Shown here: in pieces, positions 16,989-26,112 of the stretch
Layout of the letters: each line of letters opens with the position of its first letter
Numbering within the stretch: the stretch's first letter is position 1
DNA from: Phascolarctobacterium sp. ET69
GTDB lineage: Bacteria; Bacillota; Negativicutes; Acidaminococcales; Acidaminococcaceae
Assembly (NCBI RefSeq): GCF_023336935.1
Contig: NZ_JAMBLR010000001.1
Span: forward strand, 1 to 64,000
Direction: 5' to 3'
Length of the DNA: 64,000 nt
Translations under genes and position numbers: made by a program
The notes under the pieces: generated by a model
Told to the model about the DNA's origin: nothing
What the model saw: only the letters and a program-made list of their open reading frames with translations
The model's database searches: none

Positions 16989-18683
16989 ATGGGCAAAAAA
17001 GTTTTAATTATCGGCGGCGTGGCGGCAGGAATGAAAACTGCTTCGCGCCTGCGCCGCAGGGATAAAGATGCGGAAATTACGGTTATTGAACGCGGAGAAC
17101 TTGTAAGTTACGGTGCGTGCGGTTTTCCTTATTATATTGGTGACGAAGTTAAAAATTTTAATGAATTTACGCATACGCCGCAGGGCATTGCGCGCGATGT
17201 AGATTACTTTAAAAAGGTTAAGGGCATTGATGTTTTAACCGGGCACGAGGCGCAGAAGATTAACCGCGCGGCGAAAACGGTTACTGTGCTGAACAGGAGA
17301 AACAGCGAAGTTACAGAAATGCCTTACGATGTGCTGGTGCTTGGCACGGGTGCAACGCCGGTGCGTCTGCCGGTGCCGGGAGCTGATTTGGAAGGCATCC
17401 ATAACTTCTGGTTTCCGTGGGAAGTTTTAAAAGTTAAAGAAGAAATTGCCGCCCATAATGTTACGGATGTTGTTATAGTAGGCGCGGGTTTTATCGGCAT
17501 GGAACTGGCGGAGGAGTTTAACAAAATAGGCGTTAAGGTAAGCGTTGTGGAAATGCAGAACCGCATTCTGCCGCAGATGCTTGATTTGGAAATGGCAGAG
17601 CTTGCCGCAAAACCTGTTGCCGCTGCCGGTATAAATTTATATCTTGAAGAAAAAACTGTAGCGTTTGAAGGCAAAGGGCGTGTTGCCGCCGTTAAAACGG
17701 ACAAGCGCCTAATTCCGGCGCAGATGGTAATTGTAGCCGTTGGCGTACGCCCGAATGTTGAACTGGCGCGCGAAGCAGGGCTTGCCATTGGACCGAGCGG
17801 TGCGATTGCCGTTAACGAATATATGCAGACGAGCGACCCGTGCATTTATGCCGGAGGCGACTGTGCGGAAAATACTCACCGCGTAAGCGGGGCTAAAATT
17901 TTTGCGCCTATGGGCAGCACTGCCAACAAGCACGGACGCATTATTGCCGATAACATTTGCGGCGATATGGTAAAATACCCGGGCGTTTTGGGCACGGGGC
18001 TGTGCCGTATGCCGGGCGTGGAAGCAGGCAGCACGGGCCTTAATGAAAAAACTGCCGCAGCGGCAGGAATTGATTTTGAATCCGTAATCGTTCCCGGCAA
18101 CGACAGGCTTACTTATATGCCGGGGGCAGGGCGTTTGGTGCTTAAGCTGTTTGCCGATAGGAAAACTCATAAAGTTATCGGCGTGCAGGCGGTAGGGCAA
18201 AGCGTTGATAAGCGCATCGACACGCTTGTTGCCGCTATCAGCATGGGCGCAGCGCTTGAAGATTTGAGTGAGTTTGACATTGGCTATGCGCCGCCGTTTA
18301 ACGGCCCGATTGACAACATTGCCACGGCTGCCAACGTGCTGCTGAATAAAATTGAAGGCAGGCTGCGCAGCATTAACCCGAAGGAATTTAAAGAACTGCG
18401 CAAAAGTGAAGCTTATACTTTGGTTGATGTGCGTACGCCCGGCGAATTTAAAAACTGCCATATAGCAGGCTGCTGCAATATTGTAAACCTGCCTTTGGAT
18501 GAAGTGCGCAGCGAATGCTGCAAGGTTTTGCCCGATAAGGACGCACGGCTTGTATGCAGCTGCCAGATTGACCTGCGCGGCTACGAAGCCGAAACCATGC
18601 TGCGCGCCCAGGGCTATAAAAACGTGCAGAGCCTTGAAGGAAGCATGAGTGCCTGGCCCTATGAAACCGAAAAAAGCAAATAA
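16989..18683 (+). CDS. CoA-disulfide reductase-type flavoprotein fused to rhodanese
   Basis: 564 residues in two parts. Residues 1-450 are a pyridine nucleotide-disulfide oxidoreductase: FAD-binding GGVAAGMKTASRLRR, NAD(P)H-binding VGAGFIGMELAEEF, and the single active Cys44 in YGACGFPYYIG that marks CoA-disulfide or persulfide reductases. Residues 465-564 are a rhodanese domain whose catalytic loop has Cys523 and Cys525 (CSCQIDLRGYEAE). Such fusions reduce CoA disulfide/persulfide and polysulfide in the cytosol, linking redox and sulfur handling. GGAAGGAG lies before the ATG. It stands alone between clpB and the pur operon. Two Cys in the rhodanese loop, rather than one, is a small oddity. 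Confidence 0.9.
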   Translation: MGKKVLIIGGVAAGMKTASRLRRRDKDAEITVIERGELVSYGACGFPYYIGDEVKNFNEFTHTPQGIARDVDYFKKVKGIDVLTGHEAQKINRAAKTVTVLNRRNSEVTEMPYDVLVLGTGATPVRLPVPGADLEGIHNFWFPWEVLKVKEEIAAHNVTDVVIVGAGFIGMELAEEFNKIGVKVSVVEMQNRILPQMLDLEMAELAAKPVAAAGINLYLEEKTVAFEGKGRVAAVKTDKRLIPAQMVIVAVGVRPNVELAREAGLAIGPSGAIAVNEYMQTSDPCIYAGGDCAENTHRVSGAKIFAPMGSTANKHGRIIADNICGDMVKYPGVLGTGLCRMPGVEAGSTGLNEKTAAAAGIDFESVIVPGNDRLTYMPGAGRLVLKLFADRKTHKVIGVQAVGQSVDKRIDTLVAAISMGAALEDLSEFDIGYAPPFNGPIDNIATAANVLLNKIEGRLRSINPKEFKELRKSEAYTLVDVRTPGEFKNCHIAGCCNIVNLPLDEVRSECCKVLPDKDARLVCSCQIDLRGYEAETMLRAQGYKNVQSLEGSMSAWPYETEKSK

Positions 18684-18704
18684 CAGCAAAAATGTGTAAA
18701 TTTA

Positions 18705-18733
18705 TTGACACAAAGGGCACAGATTGGTAAAAT
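18705..18733 (+). promoter_or_regulatory. pur operon promoter
   Basis: TTGACA (18705-18710), 17-bp spacer and TAAAAT (18728-18733), with TG at 18725-18726 (extended -10). The start would be near 18740. No PurR box (two inverted CGAA motifs as in Bacillus) is evident. Confidence 0.8.
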
Positions 18734-18739
18734 AAATTA

Positions 18740-18827
18740 ATAATATTCTTTACGTAACGATGCCCGGAGAAATTGTAGTTGGTTGAACAGCACAATGAAA
18801 CTTTTATGCCGGGCTTTATTTTTTATT
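18740..18827 (+). promoter_or_regulatory. Unidentified leader with terminator-like hairpin before purE
   Basis: GCCCGG (18762-18767) pairs with CCGGGC (18809-18814), followed by TTTATTTTTTATT. Inside the 41-base loop ATTGT pairs with ACAAT. The upstream gene ends 57 bases earlier and a strong promoter lies between, so the hairpin sits within the pur transcript and would terminate or attenuate it. The conserved cores of purine, PRPP/ykkC, ZTP and THF riboswitches are not seen. A very short frame (ATG at 18760 to TGA, 8 codons, no ribosome site) starts in the stem. Confidence 0.6.
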
Positions 18828-18843
18828 GAAAGGCAGTGGGATA

Positions 18844-19341
18844 ATGAAAGTTGCAATTATTATGGGCAGCAATTCTGACTGGCCGGTACTTGAACCGGCA
18901 GAAAAAACTTTAAAAAGTTTTGGCGTTGAAGTGGAAGTTGTAGTTGCTTCTGCACACCGCACCCCCGAAATGGTTCATGAGTTTGCGGCAGGCGCACGTG
19001 AACGCGGCGTTGAGGTAATTATTGCCGCAGCAGGCGCTGCAGCGCATCTTGGCGGTGTTATTGCAGCATTTACAACGCTGCCGGTAATTGGCATACCAAT
19101 TAATGCCACTCCCTTAAACGGTATGGATTCGTTACTGAGCTTTGTACAGATGCCTTCCGGTATTCCGGTTGCAACCATGGCAATTAACGGTGCCAAAAAC
19201 GCAGCGCTGTTTGCCGTACAGATTCTGGCAACCAAATATCCGGAACTTGTTGAAAAGCTGGCCGAAGACCGTGAAAAGATGAAAGCAGAAGTAAAGGCCA
19301 AAGGTGAAAAACTGGCTGCACTGCGTGCATCCGAACAGTAA
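18844..19341 (+). CDS. purE: N5-carboxyaminoimidazole ribonucleotide mutase
   Basis: 165 residues, class I PurE. The signature [10 protein letters not shown] and the loop SAHRTPEMV, with its catalytic His, are present, along with a Gly/Ala-rich [16 protein letters not shown] segment. It converts N5-CAIR to CAIR in purine synthesis and normally needs PurK, which is not adjacent. I chose the ATG at 18844, which gives the usual Met-Lys-Val-Ala-Ile-Ile-Met-Gly. The TTG at 18826 lies in the terminator tail. First gene of purE-F-M-N-H(N)-D. purC, purL, purQ and purB are not in the window. Confidence 0.95.
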   Translation: MKVAIIMGSNSDWPVLEPAEKTLKSFGVEVEVVVASAHRTPEMVHEFAAGARERGVEVIIAAAGAAAHLGGVIAAFTTLPVIGIPINATPLNGMDSLLSFVQMPSGIPVATMAINGAKNAALFAVQILATKYPELVEKLAEDREKMKAEVKAKGEKLAALRASEQ

Positions 19342-19367
19342 TTGCGGCGGCAGAAAAGGAGCAGAGA

Positions 19368-20810
19368 ATGTCTGGCATTGATTTTCAGGATGATAAAATG
19401 CATGAGGAGTGCGGCGTATTCGGCATTTATTCCCATAATGACGATGTGGCGCTGAATACTTACTGGGGCTTGTATGCTTTGCAGCACCGCGGACAGGAAA
19501 GCTGCGGCATTGTAGCTACCGACGGCACTCATATGGAAGGCAAAAAAGGCATGGGCCTTGTGGCCGATGTTTTTAAAGGCGGCGTTGACGGGCTGGAAGG
19601 GCATATTGCTATTGGGCATGTGCGTTATTCCACCACCGGTTCCAGCATGGAATACAACATTCAGCCGCTGCGTGTTTATTTTGATGGCGGCAACCTTGCG
19701 CTGGCGCATAACGGCAACCTTACCAACGCAGCAGAACTGCGCAAACGCCTGGCTCTGGAAGGCACGGTCTTCCAGACAACAGTTGATACGGAAGTTGTTG
19801 TAAGCCTTATTGCCCGCAGCCGTAAAAAAACTATTGAAGAACGTGTTGCCGAAGCAGCAAACACCATTAAAGGCGCTTTCGGCATTTTGGTTATGACCGA
19901 CAATAAACTTATTGCCGTGCGTGACCAGTACGGCTTCCGCCCGCTGGCAATTGGCAAAATGGACGGCGGCTGGGTTGTGGCTTCCGAATCCTGTGCGTTT
20001 GACCTTGTAGGCGCCGAATTTGTACGCGACGTTGAACCGGGCGAAATGCTGGTATTTGAAAACGACCATGATGAGCCGAAAAGCAGCCGTTGGGCAGAAA
20101 ACATGCCCGCAAAACGTGCGCACTGCGTATTTGAATATGTTTATTTTGCGCGTACCGACAGCGTTATCGACAAACAGTCTGTTTACCAGGCGCGTATCAA
20201 TATGGGCAGGGAACTTGCCAAAGAAACAAAAGATATCAAGGCTGATATTGTAATTTCCGTTCCGGATTCCGGCACGGCAGCAGCAGTAGGGTACAGCCTG
20301 GAATCCGGCGTGCCGTTTATGGAAGGTTTAACCAAAAACCGCTATGTAGGCAGAACGTTTATTCAGCCTACCCAAAAACAGCGCCTTAACGCCGTAAGGC
20401 TTAAACTTAACCCGGTGGAAAGCGTTATTAAGGGCAAATCCGTGGTTGTAGTTGACGACAGCATTGTGCGCGGCACAACCAGCGGCAAAATAGTAAAACT
20501 GTTAAAAGATGCCGGTGCGCGTGAGGTGCATATGTGCATCAGCTCCCCGCCGGTAACCGACCCGTGCTATTACGGCATTGATACCAGTGTGCGCAAGGAA
20601 CTGATTGCTTCTACCCATACGGAAGAAGAAATCCGCCAGTATATTGGTGCAGATTCGCTGCATTACATTTCTCTGGAAGGCCTGAAGCGTTCTTTGGACT
20701 GCATGGACCCCGAAGGAATGTGCTATGCCTGCTTTAATGCCCAATACCCGGATAATGCGGAAGAAACCCTGAGGCAGGGTTCTAAATATATTTTTGAAAA
20801 CGAAGGCTGA
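19368..20810 (+). CDS. purF: Amidophosphoribosyltransferase
   Basis: 480 residues. It catalyses the first committed purine step, PRPP plus glutamine to phosphoribosylamine. Residues 1-14 are a propeptide removed to expose Cys15 (EECGVFGIY), the glutaminase nucleophile. The PRPP loop [13 protein letters not shown] is intact. Cys residues at [19 protein letters not shown] and [11 protein letters not shown] match the 4Fe-4S ligands of the oxygen-labile B. subtilis-type enzyme. AAAGGAG precedes the ATG. Located 26 bases after purE. Confidence 0.96.
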   Translation: MSGIDFQDDKMHEECGVFGIYSHNDDVALNTYWGLYALQHRGQESCGIVATDGTHMEGKKGMGLVADVFKGGVDGLEGHIAIGHVRYSTTGSSMEYNIQPLRVYFDGGNLALAHNGNLTNAAELRKRLALEGTVFQTTVDTEVVVSLIARSRKKTIEERVAEAANTIKGAFGILVMTDNKLIAVRDQYGFRPLAIGKMDGGWVVASESCAFDLVGAEFVRDVEPGEMLVFENDHDEPKSSRWAENMPAKRAHCVFEYVYFARTDSVIDKQSVYQARINMGRELAKETKDIKADIVISVPDSGTAAAVGYSLESGVPFMEGLTKNRYVGRTFIQPTQKQRLNAVRLKLNPVESVIKGKSVVVVDDSIVRGTTSGKIVKLLKDAGAREVHMCISSPPVTDPCYYGIDTSVRKELIASTHTEEEIRQYIGADSLHYISLEGLKRSLDCMDPEGMCYACFNAQYPDNAEETLRQGSKYIFENEG

Positions 20811-20825
20811 TACAGGAGGACGATG

Positions 20826-21890
20826 ATGAGCGAAGAAACCAAGAAACAACTTACTTATGCAGACGCCGGTGTAAATATTGATGCCGGCAATGAAGCCGTT
20901 GAACTGATGAAAGCAAGTGTACAGGCTACTTACCGTCCCGAAGTTATCGGCGATATTGGCGGTTTCGGCGGTTTGTTTGCCTTAAACAGCGGCAAATACA
21001 AAGAACCGGTTCTGGTTAGCGGCACTGACGGTGTAGGTACCAAACTGAAACTGGCTTTTATGGCTGACAAACATGATACCATCGGCCAGGACGCCGTTGC
21101 CATGTGCGTAAACGATATTCTCGTGCAGGGCGCTGAACCGCTGTTCTTCCTCGATTATATCGCCATTGAAACTCTGGAAGCCAAAAAGGTTGCCCAGATT
21201 GTTAAGGGCGTTGCCAATGCCTGCAAAGAATCCGGCTGCGCGCTGATTGGCGGCGAAACTGCCGAAATGAGCGATTTGTACGGCAAGGACGAATACGATA
21301 TTGCAGGCTTCTGCGTAGGCGTGGTAGAAAAAAGCAAAATGATTACCGGAGAAAAAGTTAAACCGGGCGATGTGCTTTTGGGACTGCCTTCTGCCGGTGT
21401 ACATTCCAACGGCTTTACGCTGGTGCGCAAAATCTGCTTTGACGTAATGGGCTTTACCATGGATACCCCGGTTGAAGAATTCGGCACTACTTTGGGCGAA
21501 GAACTTCTGAAACCGACCCGCCTTTATCCTCGTGTATGCCTGCCGCTGATTGAAAAATTCAACCTGCACGGCATGGTACATATTACCGGCGGCGGTTTTT
21601 ATGACAATATTCCGCGCATTTTGCCGGAAAACTGCGATGCAGACGTTAACGCAGGCGCATGGGAAGTTCCTGTTGTATTTAAAAAATTACAGGAATGGGG
21701 CAATGTTGACTGGCATGAAATGTACCGCACCTTTAACATGGGCGTAGGCATGGTGCTGGTAGTTGCTCCGGAAGAAGCTGACGCTGTACGCGAACACCTG
21801 AAAAATGCCGGTGAAACCTTCTACGAACTCGGTACTATTATAGAAGGCAGCGGCAAGGCTGTGCTGAAAGGCGGCGTTTTCGGTGAGTAA
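20826..21890 (+). CDS. purM: Phosphoribosylformylglycinamidine cyclo-ligase (AIR synthetase)
   Basis: 354 residues. An ATP-dependent ring closure enzyme of the PurM/ThiL fold, with the signature SGTDGVGTKLKLAF and the Gly-rich ITGGGFYDNIPRILP. AGGAGG at 20814-20819 is 6 bases from the second of two adjacent ATGs (20826), which I prefer; 20823 is possible. The end overlaps the purN GTG by 8 bases. Confidence 0.96.
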   Translation: MSEETKKQLTYADAGVNIDAGNEAVELMKASVQATYRPEVIGDIGGFGGLFALNSGKYKEPVLVSGTDGVGTKLKLAFMADKHDTIGQDAVAMCVNDILVQGAEPLFFLDYIAIETLEAKKVAQIVKGVANACKESGCALIGGETAEMSDLYGKDEYDIAGFCVGVVEKSKMITGEKVKPGDVLLGLPSAGVHSNGFTLVRKICFDVMGFTMDTPVEEFGTTLGEELLKPTRLYPRVCLPLIEKFNLHGMVHITGGGFYDNIPRILPENCDADVNAGAWEVPVVFKKLQEWGNVDWHEMYRTFNMGVGMVLVVAPEEADAVREHLKNAGETFYELGTIIEGSGKAVLKGGVFGE

Positions 21891-22503
21891 GCGCAAAATC
21901 GGCGTGCTTGTTAGCGGCAGGGGCAGCAATTTGCAGGCCCTGATGGATGAGATTGCCGCAGGTACGCTTAATGTTGAAATTACAGTTGTTATCAGCGACA
22001 AAAAGGACGCCTTTGCTTTGGAACGCGCAGAAAAAGCGGGTATTAAGGCTGTTGCCATTGACCGCAAAGAATGTGCTTCCAAAGAAGAATTTGAAAATAA
22101 AATTACCGGCGTGCTGGAAACAGCCGGTGCGGAGCTTGTTGTGCTGGCAGGCTTTATGCGTATTTTAAGCCCGGAATTTGTAGGGCACTGGCACCATAAA
22201 ATCGTTAATATCCACCCGGCGCTTCTGCCGAGTTTTCCCGGACTTGACGGGCAGGGCCAGGCGCTTAATTACGGCGTTAAAATTGCCGGCTGCACCGTAC
22301 ATTTTGTAGATGAAGGCACCGACAGCGGCCCGATTATTCTGCAAAAGGCAGTGCCCGTGCTTGACGATGACACGCATGACACGCTGGCCGACAGAATTTT
22401 GGAACAGGAACACAAAGCATTGCCCGAAGCCGTAAGGCTGTGGAGTGAGGGCAGGCTGCAAATAGAAGGAAGGCACGTAAAGGTGCTTCCGGTAGTGGGG
22501 TGA
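21883..22503 (+). CDS. purN: Phosphoribosylglycinamide formyltransferase (folate-dependent)
   Basis: 206 residues. N-terminal VLVSGRGSNLQALMDE binds phosphate. The catalytic triad Asn-x-His (VNIHPALLPSFPG) and Asp (DEGTDSGPII) are present. It transfers a formyl group from 10-formyl-THF to GAR. The start is a GTG overlapping the end of purM; no ATG fits. Next gene follows directly after the stop. Confidence 0.95.
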   Translation: MSKRKIGVLVSGRGSNLQALMDEIAAGTLNVEITVVISDKKDAFALERAEKAGIKAVAIDRKECASKEEFENKITGVLETAGAELVVLAGFMRILSPEFVGHWHHKIVNIHPALLPSFPGLDGQGQALNYGVKIAGCTVHFVDEGTDSGPIILQKAVPVLDDDTHDTLADRILEQEHKALPEAVRLWSEGRLQIEGRHVKVLPVVG

Positions 22504-23109
22504 ATGAAAATGAGAATAAAAAGAGCTCTTTTAAGCGTATCCGACAAAACCGGCATTGTTAAACTGGCACAGTTTCTGCATGATATCGGCGTGGAAATTA
22601 TTTCTACCGGCGGTACCATGAAAGCTTTGCAGGACGCAGGCATTCCTGTAACTTATGTTAGTGACGTAACCGGTTTTCCGGAAATTATGGACGGCAGGGT
22701 AAAAACCCTGAATCCGAAAATTCATGGCGGCATTCTTGCTGTACGCAGCAACCCGGAACATGTAAAAGCCATGGAAGAACACGGCATTAAACCGATTGAC
22801 CTTGTTGTTGTAAACCTCTACCCGTTCAGGGAAACCATTGCCAAACCCGGCGTAACCGAAGCCGAAGCCATTGAAAACATTGATATCGGCGGCCCGGCAA
22901 TGGTAAGGGCGGCAGCCAAAAACTTCCGCGATGTTATTATTATTACCAACCCGGCACGTTACAGCAGCCTTATTGCAATGCTGCAACAGCATGGCGATGC
23001 CGATATGAAAACCCGCAAAACTCTGGCCAAAGAAGCATTTACACATACTTCCGAATATGATGCGGCTATCAGCGCATATTTGACAAAACAGCTTGCCGAA
23101 GGCAAATAA
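22504..23109 (+). CDS. purH: IMP cyclohydrolase, stand-alone N-terminal half of PurH
   Basis: 201 residues. This is the MGS-like IMP cyclohydrolase domain of PurH ([59 protein letters not shown]). Bifunctional PurH is about 510 residues and continues with the AICAR transformylase domain. Here the protein stops at the domain border and purD begins 11 bases after the stop with its own GGAG site. No transformylase remnant is present in any frame. So it is a domain split, not a frameshift. The formyl step must be done by a protein encoded elsewhere, either a separate transformylase or a PurP-like ligase. Confidence 0.92.
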   Translation: MKMRIKRALLSVSDKTGIVKLAQFLHDIGVEIISTGGTMKALQDAGIPVTYVSDVTGFPEIMDGRVKTLNPKIHGGILAVRSNPEHVKAMEEHGIKPIDLVVVNLYPFRETIAKPGVTEAEAIENIDIGGPAMVRAAAKNFRDVIIITNPARYSSLIAMLQQHGDADMKTRKTLAKEAFTHTSEYDAAISAYLTKQLAEGK

Positions 23110-23120
23110 GGAGAAGCATC

Positions 23121-24401
23121 ATGCAGATATTACTTATTGGCAGCGGCGGACGTGAACATGCACTGGCATGGAAACTTGCGCAGAGCGGGCAGGTTGAAAA
23201 GATTTTTGCAGCGCCCGGCAACCCCGGCATTGCCGCTGTAAAAAAATGCGAATGTGTTGAACTTAACTTAAATGACCTTGACAGTGTTGCAGATTTTGCC
23301 GAAGAACACGGCATTGATTTAACTGTTGTAGGTCCTGAGGCAACTCTGGTTGCCGGTATTGCCGATGTTTTTGCTGCAAGAGGGCTTGCTGTGTTCGGCC
23401 CTTCCAAAGCGGCGGCAGAACTTGAAGGCAGCAAGGCATTTGCCAAAAATTTAATGGCCAAGTACAATATCCCGACGGCTTTCTTTAAAGTTTGCGAAGA
23501 TTTGGAAACCGCCAAAGCCTATGTTAAGGAAAAAGGCGCGCCGATTGTTATTAAGGCGGACGGGCTTGCTGCCGGCAAAGGCGTGGTAGTTGCCATGACC
23601 GAAGCTGAAGCATACGAAGCCATTGACGAAATGATGGGCGAGCAGCATAAATTCGGCGGCGCGGGCGCACGCGTTGTCATCGAAGAATTTATGCAGGGCG
23701 AAGAAGCGTCGCTGCTGGCATTTACCGACGGCGAGCACATTGTGCCGATGATTGCTTCCCAGGACCACAAACGCGCTTTTGACGGTGATAAAGGCCCCAA
23801 CACCGGCGGCATGGGCACTTATGCACCGGCTCCGGTTTTAACCGATATTCTGCGCCTGCGCGCTGTTGAAAAGATTTTAAAACCTGTTGTTGCATCCATG
23901 AAGGCAGAAGGCAGAACTTATAAAGGCTGCCTGTATGCAGGCCTGATGGTTTGCGGCGATGAGGTTAAAGTTGTAGAATTTAACTGCCGTTTCGGCGACC
24001 CGGAAACGCAGGTTGTGCTGCCGCTTCTGGACGGCGACCTTGCTGAAATTATGCTGGCCTGCGCAACCGGCGGACTTGACAAGGTAAGCATAGGCTGGCA
24101 CGATAAAGCCGCCGTATGCGTAGTGCTTGCTTCCGGAGGTTACCCGGAACATTATGCGCAGGGCTATCCTATCAGCGGCCTTGACGAAGCAGGCAAAATG
24201 CCGGAAACAGTCGTGTTCCATGCCGGAACGAAAATCAGCGACGGCAGCGTGGTAACGGCAGGCGGGCGTGTGCTTGGCGTTACGGCAGTGGGCAAGGATA
24301 TTGCCGATGCGCAGGAACGTGCTTATAAAGCAGCTTCCGTTATCAGCTTTAAAGATATGCAGTACCGCAAAGATATTGCCTGGCGTGCATTGAAAAAATA
24401 A
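23121..24401 (+). CDS. purD: Phosphoribosylamine-glycine ligase
   Basis: 426 residues of the ATP-grasp fold. N-terminal LLIGSGGREHALAWKL, central GPEATLVAGI, the ATP-grasp segment KADGLAAGKGVVVAM, and C-terminal EFNCRFGDPETQVVLPLL are all present. It makes GAR from phosphoribosylamine and glycine. AAGGAG lies before the ATG. Last gene of the pur operon, followed by a terminator. Confidence 0.97.
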   Translation: MQILLIGSGGREHALAWKLAQSGQVEKIFAAPGNPGIAAVKKCECVELNLNDLDSVADFAEEHGIDLTVVGPEATLVAGIADVFAARGLAVFGPSKAAAELEGSKAFAKNLMAKYNIPTAFFKVCEDLETAKAYVKEKGAPIVIKADGLAAGKGVVVAMTEAEAYEAIDEMMGEQHKFGGAGARVVIEEFMQGEEASLLAFTDGEHIVPMIASQDHKRAFDGDKGPNTGGMGTYAPAPVLTDILRLRAVEKILKPVVASMKAEGRTYKGCLYAGLMVCGDEVKVVEFNCRFGDPETQVVLPLLDGDLAEIMLACATGGLDKVSIGWHDKAAVCVVLASGGYPEHYAQGYPISGLDEAGKMPETVVFHAGTKISDGSVVTAGGRVLGVTAVGKDIADAQERAYKAASVISFKDMQYRKDIAWRALKK

Positions 24402-24407
24402 AATTTT

Positions 24408-24437
24408 GTCCCTGCGCTTTATGCGCCGGGACATTTT
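24408..24437 (+). terminator. Terminator of the pur operon
   Basis: GTCCCTGCGC (24408-24417) pairs with GCGCCGGGAC (24423-24432) with one mismatch, then ATTTTGT. Confidence 0.8.
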
Positions 24438-24502
24438 GTATACACCTAACCAGTTAATAATTTATACATAAAAATAAAATTTTAAGCAAAGGATGGATGA
24501 AA

Positions 24503-26014
24503 ATGGCATTTTATTACGATGAACCCGCACATACTTTTAGTGAATATCTCTTAGTTCCCGGTTATTCCTCCAGCGAATGCGTTCCCGCAAATGTAGATTT
24601 GAGAACTCCGCTTGTAAAATTCAAAAAAGGCGAAGAACCTGCTATTACCATGAACATTCCGCTGGTTTCCGCTATCATGCAGTCTGTATCTGATGATAAA
24701 ATGGCAGTTGCCCTTTCCAAAGAAGGCGGCATTTCCTTTATTTACGGTTCCCAGTCCATTGAAGACGAAGCTGCAATGGTTGAAAGAGTTAAAACCCACC
24801 GTGCAGGTTTTGTAAGCAGCGATTCCAACATCCGCCCGGACAGCACTCTGGCTGATATTATTGCCCTGAAGGAAAAAACCGGCCACAGCACTGTTGCCGT
24901 TACCAGCGACGGTACCGTTAACGGCAAGCTGGAAGGCATTGTTACCAGCCGTGACTACCGCGTAAGCCGCATGGATTTGAATACCAAAGTTAAAGAATTC
25001 ATGACTCCTATCAGCGAAATGATTACCGCTCCGGCAGAAACCACTTTGCAGGAAGCCAACGACATCATCTGGGAAAACAAACTGAATACCCTGCCGATTA
25101 TTGATGACGAAGGCCGTCTTTTGTACATGGTATTCCGCAAAGACTATGCAACCCATAAAGAATATCCGCTGGAACTTCTCGATAGCAAAAAACGCCATAT
25201 CGTAGGCGCAGGCATTAACACCCGCGACTATGCAGAACGCGTACCGGCACTGGTTAACGCAGGCGTTGACGTACTCTGCATCGACTCTTCCGAAGGTTAC
25301 AGCGAATGGCAGAAAATTACTCTGGCATGGATTCGCGAACATTACGGCGACAGCGTAAAAGTTGGCGCAGGCAACGTAGTTGACGCAGCAGGCTTCCGTT
25401 TCCTTGCCGAATGCGGCGCAGACTTTGTTAAAGTAGGTATCGGCGGCGGCTCCATCTGCATTACCCGTGAACAGAAAGGTATCGGCCGCGGCCAGGCAAC
25501 CGCAGTAATTGAAGTTGCCAAAGCACGTGACGAATATTATAAAGAAACCGGCATTTATGTGCCTATCTGCTCCGATGGCGGCATTGTTTACGATTACCAC
25601 ATGACTCTTGCACTGGCAATGGGCGCAGACTTCCTGATGCTGGGCCGTTACTTTGCACGCTTTGATGAAAGCCCGACCAACAAAGTTAACATCAACGGCA
25701 ACTACATGAAAGAGTACTGGGGCGAAGGCAGCAACCGTGCCCGCAACTGGCAGCGCTACGACCTGGGCGGCGCACAGAAACTTTCCTTCGAAGAAGGCGT
25801 TGACTCCTATGTCCCGTATGCAGGCAGCCTGAAAGACAACGTAACCCTTACCCTTAACAAAGTACGTTCCACCATGTGCAACTGCGGCGCGCTTAATATC
25901 CCCGAACTGCAGGCCAAAGCAAAAATTACTCTGGTATCTGCAACTTCCATTGTTGAAGGCGGTGCACACGACGTTATTCTTAAAGACAACAGCATGAATA
26001 ATTACGTAAAATAA
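24503..26014 (+). CDS. guaB: IMP dehydrogenase, Tritrichomonas foetus-type
   Basis: 503 residues. It oxidises IMP to XMP, the committed step to GMP, in the cytosol. The barrel is interrupted by a CBS pair (about 100-225). The catalytic loop [20 protein letters not shown] puts the nucleophile at Cys319, and the mobile-flap pair is Arg418-Tyr419 (NWQRYDLGG). Both numbers equal those of T. foetus IMPDH, as does the overall length. The common bacterial loop reads GIGPGSICTTR instead. I chose the ATG at 24503, about 9 bases after AAAGGA; the ATG at 24497 is too close. No guanine riboswitch is seen ahead. Confidence 0.95.
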   Translation: MAFYYDEPAHTFSEYLLVPGYSSSECVPANVDLRTPLVKFKKGEEPAITMNIPLVSAIMQSVSDDKMAVALSKEGGISFIYGSQSIEDEAAMVERVKTHRAGFVSSDSNIRPDSTLADIIALKEKTGHSTVAVTSDGTVNGKLEGIVTSRDYRVSRMDLNTKVKEFMTPISEMITAPAETTLQEANDIIWENKLNTLPIIDDEGRLLYMVFRKDYATHKEYPLELLDSKKRHIVGAGINTRDYAERVPALVNAGVDVLCIDSSEGYSEWQKITLAWIREHYGDSVKVGAGNVVDAAGFRFLAECGADFVKVGIGGGSICITREQKGIGRGQATAVIEVAKARDEYYKETGIYVPICSDGGIVYDYHMTLALAMGADFLMLGRYFARFDESPTNKVNINGNYMKEYWGEGSNRARNWQRYDLGGAQKLSFEEGVDSYVPYAGSLKDNVTLTLNKVRSTMCNCGALNIPELQAKAKITLVSATSIVEGGAHDVILKDNSMNNYVK

Positions 26015-26046
26015 TATTATAAAAATGTAAAACTGATTTTATCTGA

Positions 26047-26075
26047 TTGACATATTTGTAATCTAAAGGTAAAAT
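26047..26075 (+). promoter_or_regulatory. Promoter of the amino-acid ABC transporter
   Basis: TTGACA (26047-26052), 17-bp spacer and TAAAAT (26070-26075), nearly the same sequence as the pur promoter. Confidence 0.8.
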
Positions 26076-26112
26076 TATCTCATAATGTTTTTAGAGGAAG
26101 GTGCTGTTTGAT

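Noticed and set aside
18740-18827. A purine (guanine/adenine) riboswitch before purE
   Set aside because: The conserved three-way-junction core and loop-loop sequences are missing; the leader is too short for the known class.
17709-20123. Long minus-strand open frames (326 and 382 codons) across the CoADR and purE/purF genes
   Set aside because: Same reason: antisense shadows rich in Phe, His and Ala, overlapping well-supported sense genes.
22504-23120. A frameshift or truncation in purH
   Set aside because: The stop falls at the domain border, purD starts 11 bases later with its own ribosome site, and no transformylase sequence is seen in any frame.
24551-25969. A 472-codon open frame on the minus strand across guaB
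   Set aside because: It is a mirror of the strongly biased codon use in guaB. It has no ribosome site and no recognisable domain, and the sense frame is a certain IMP dehydrogenase.
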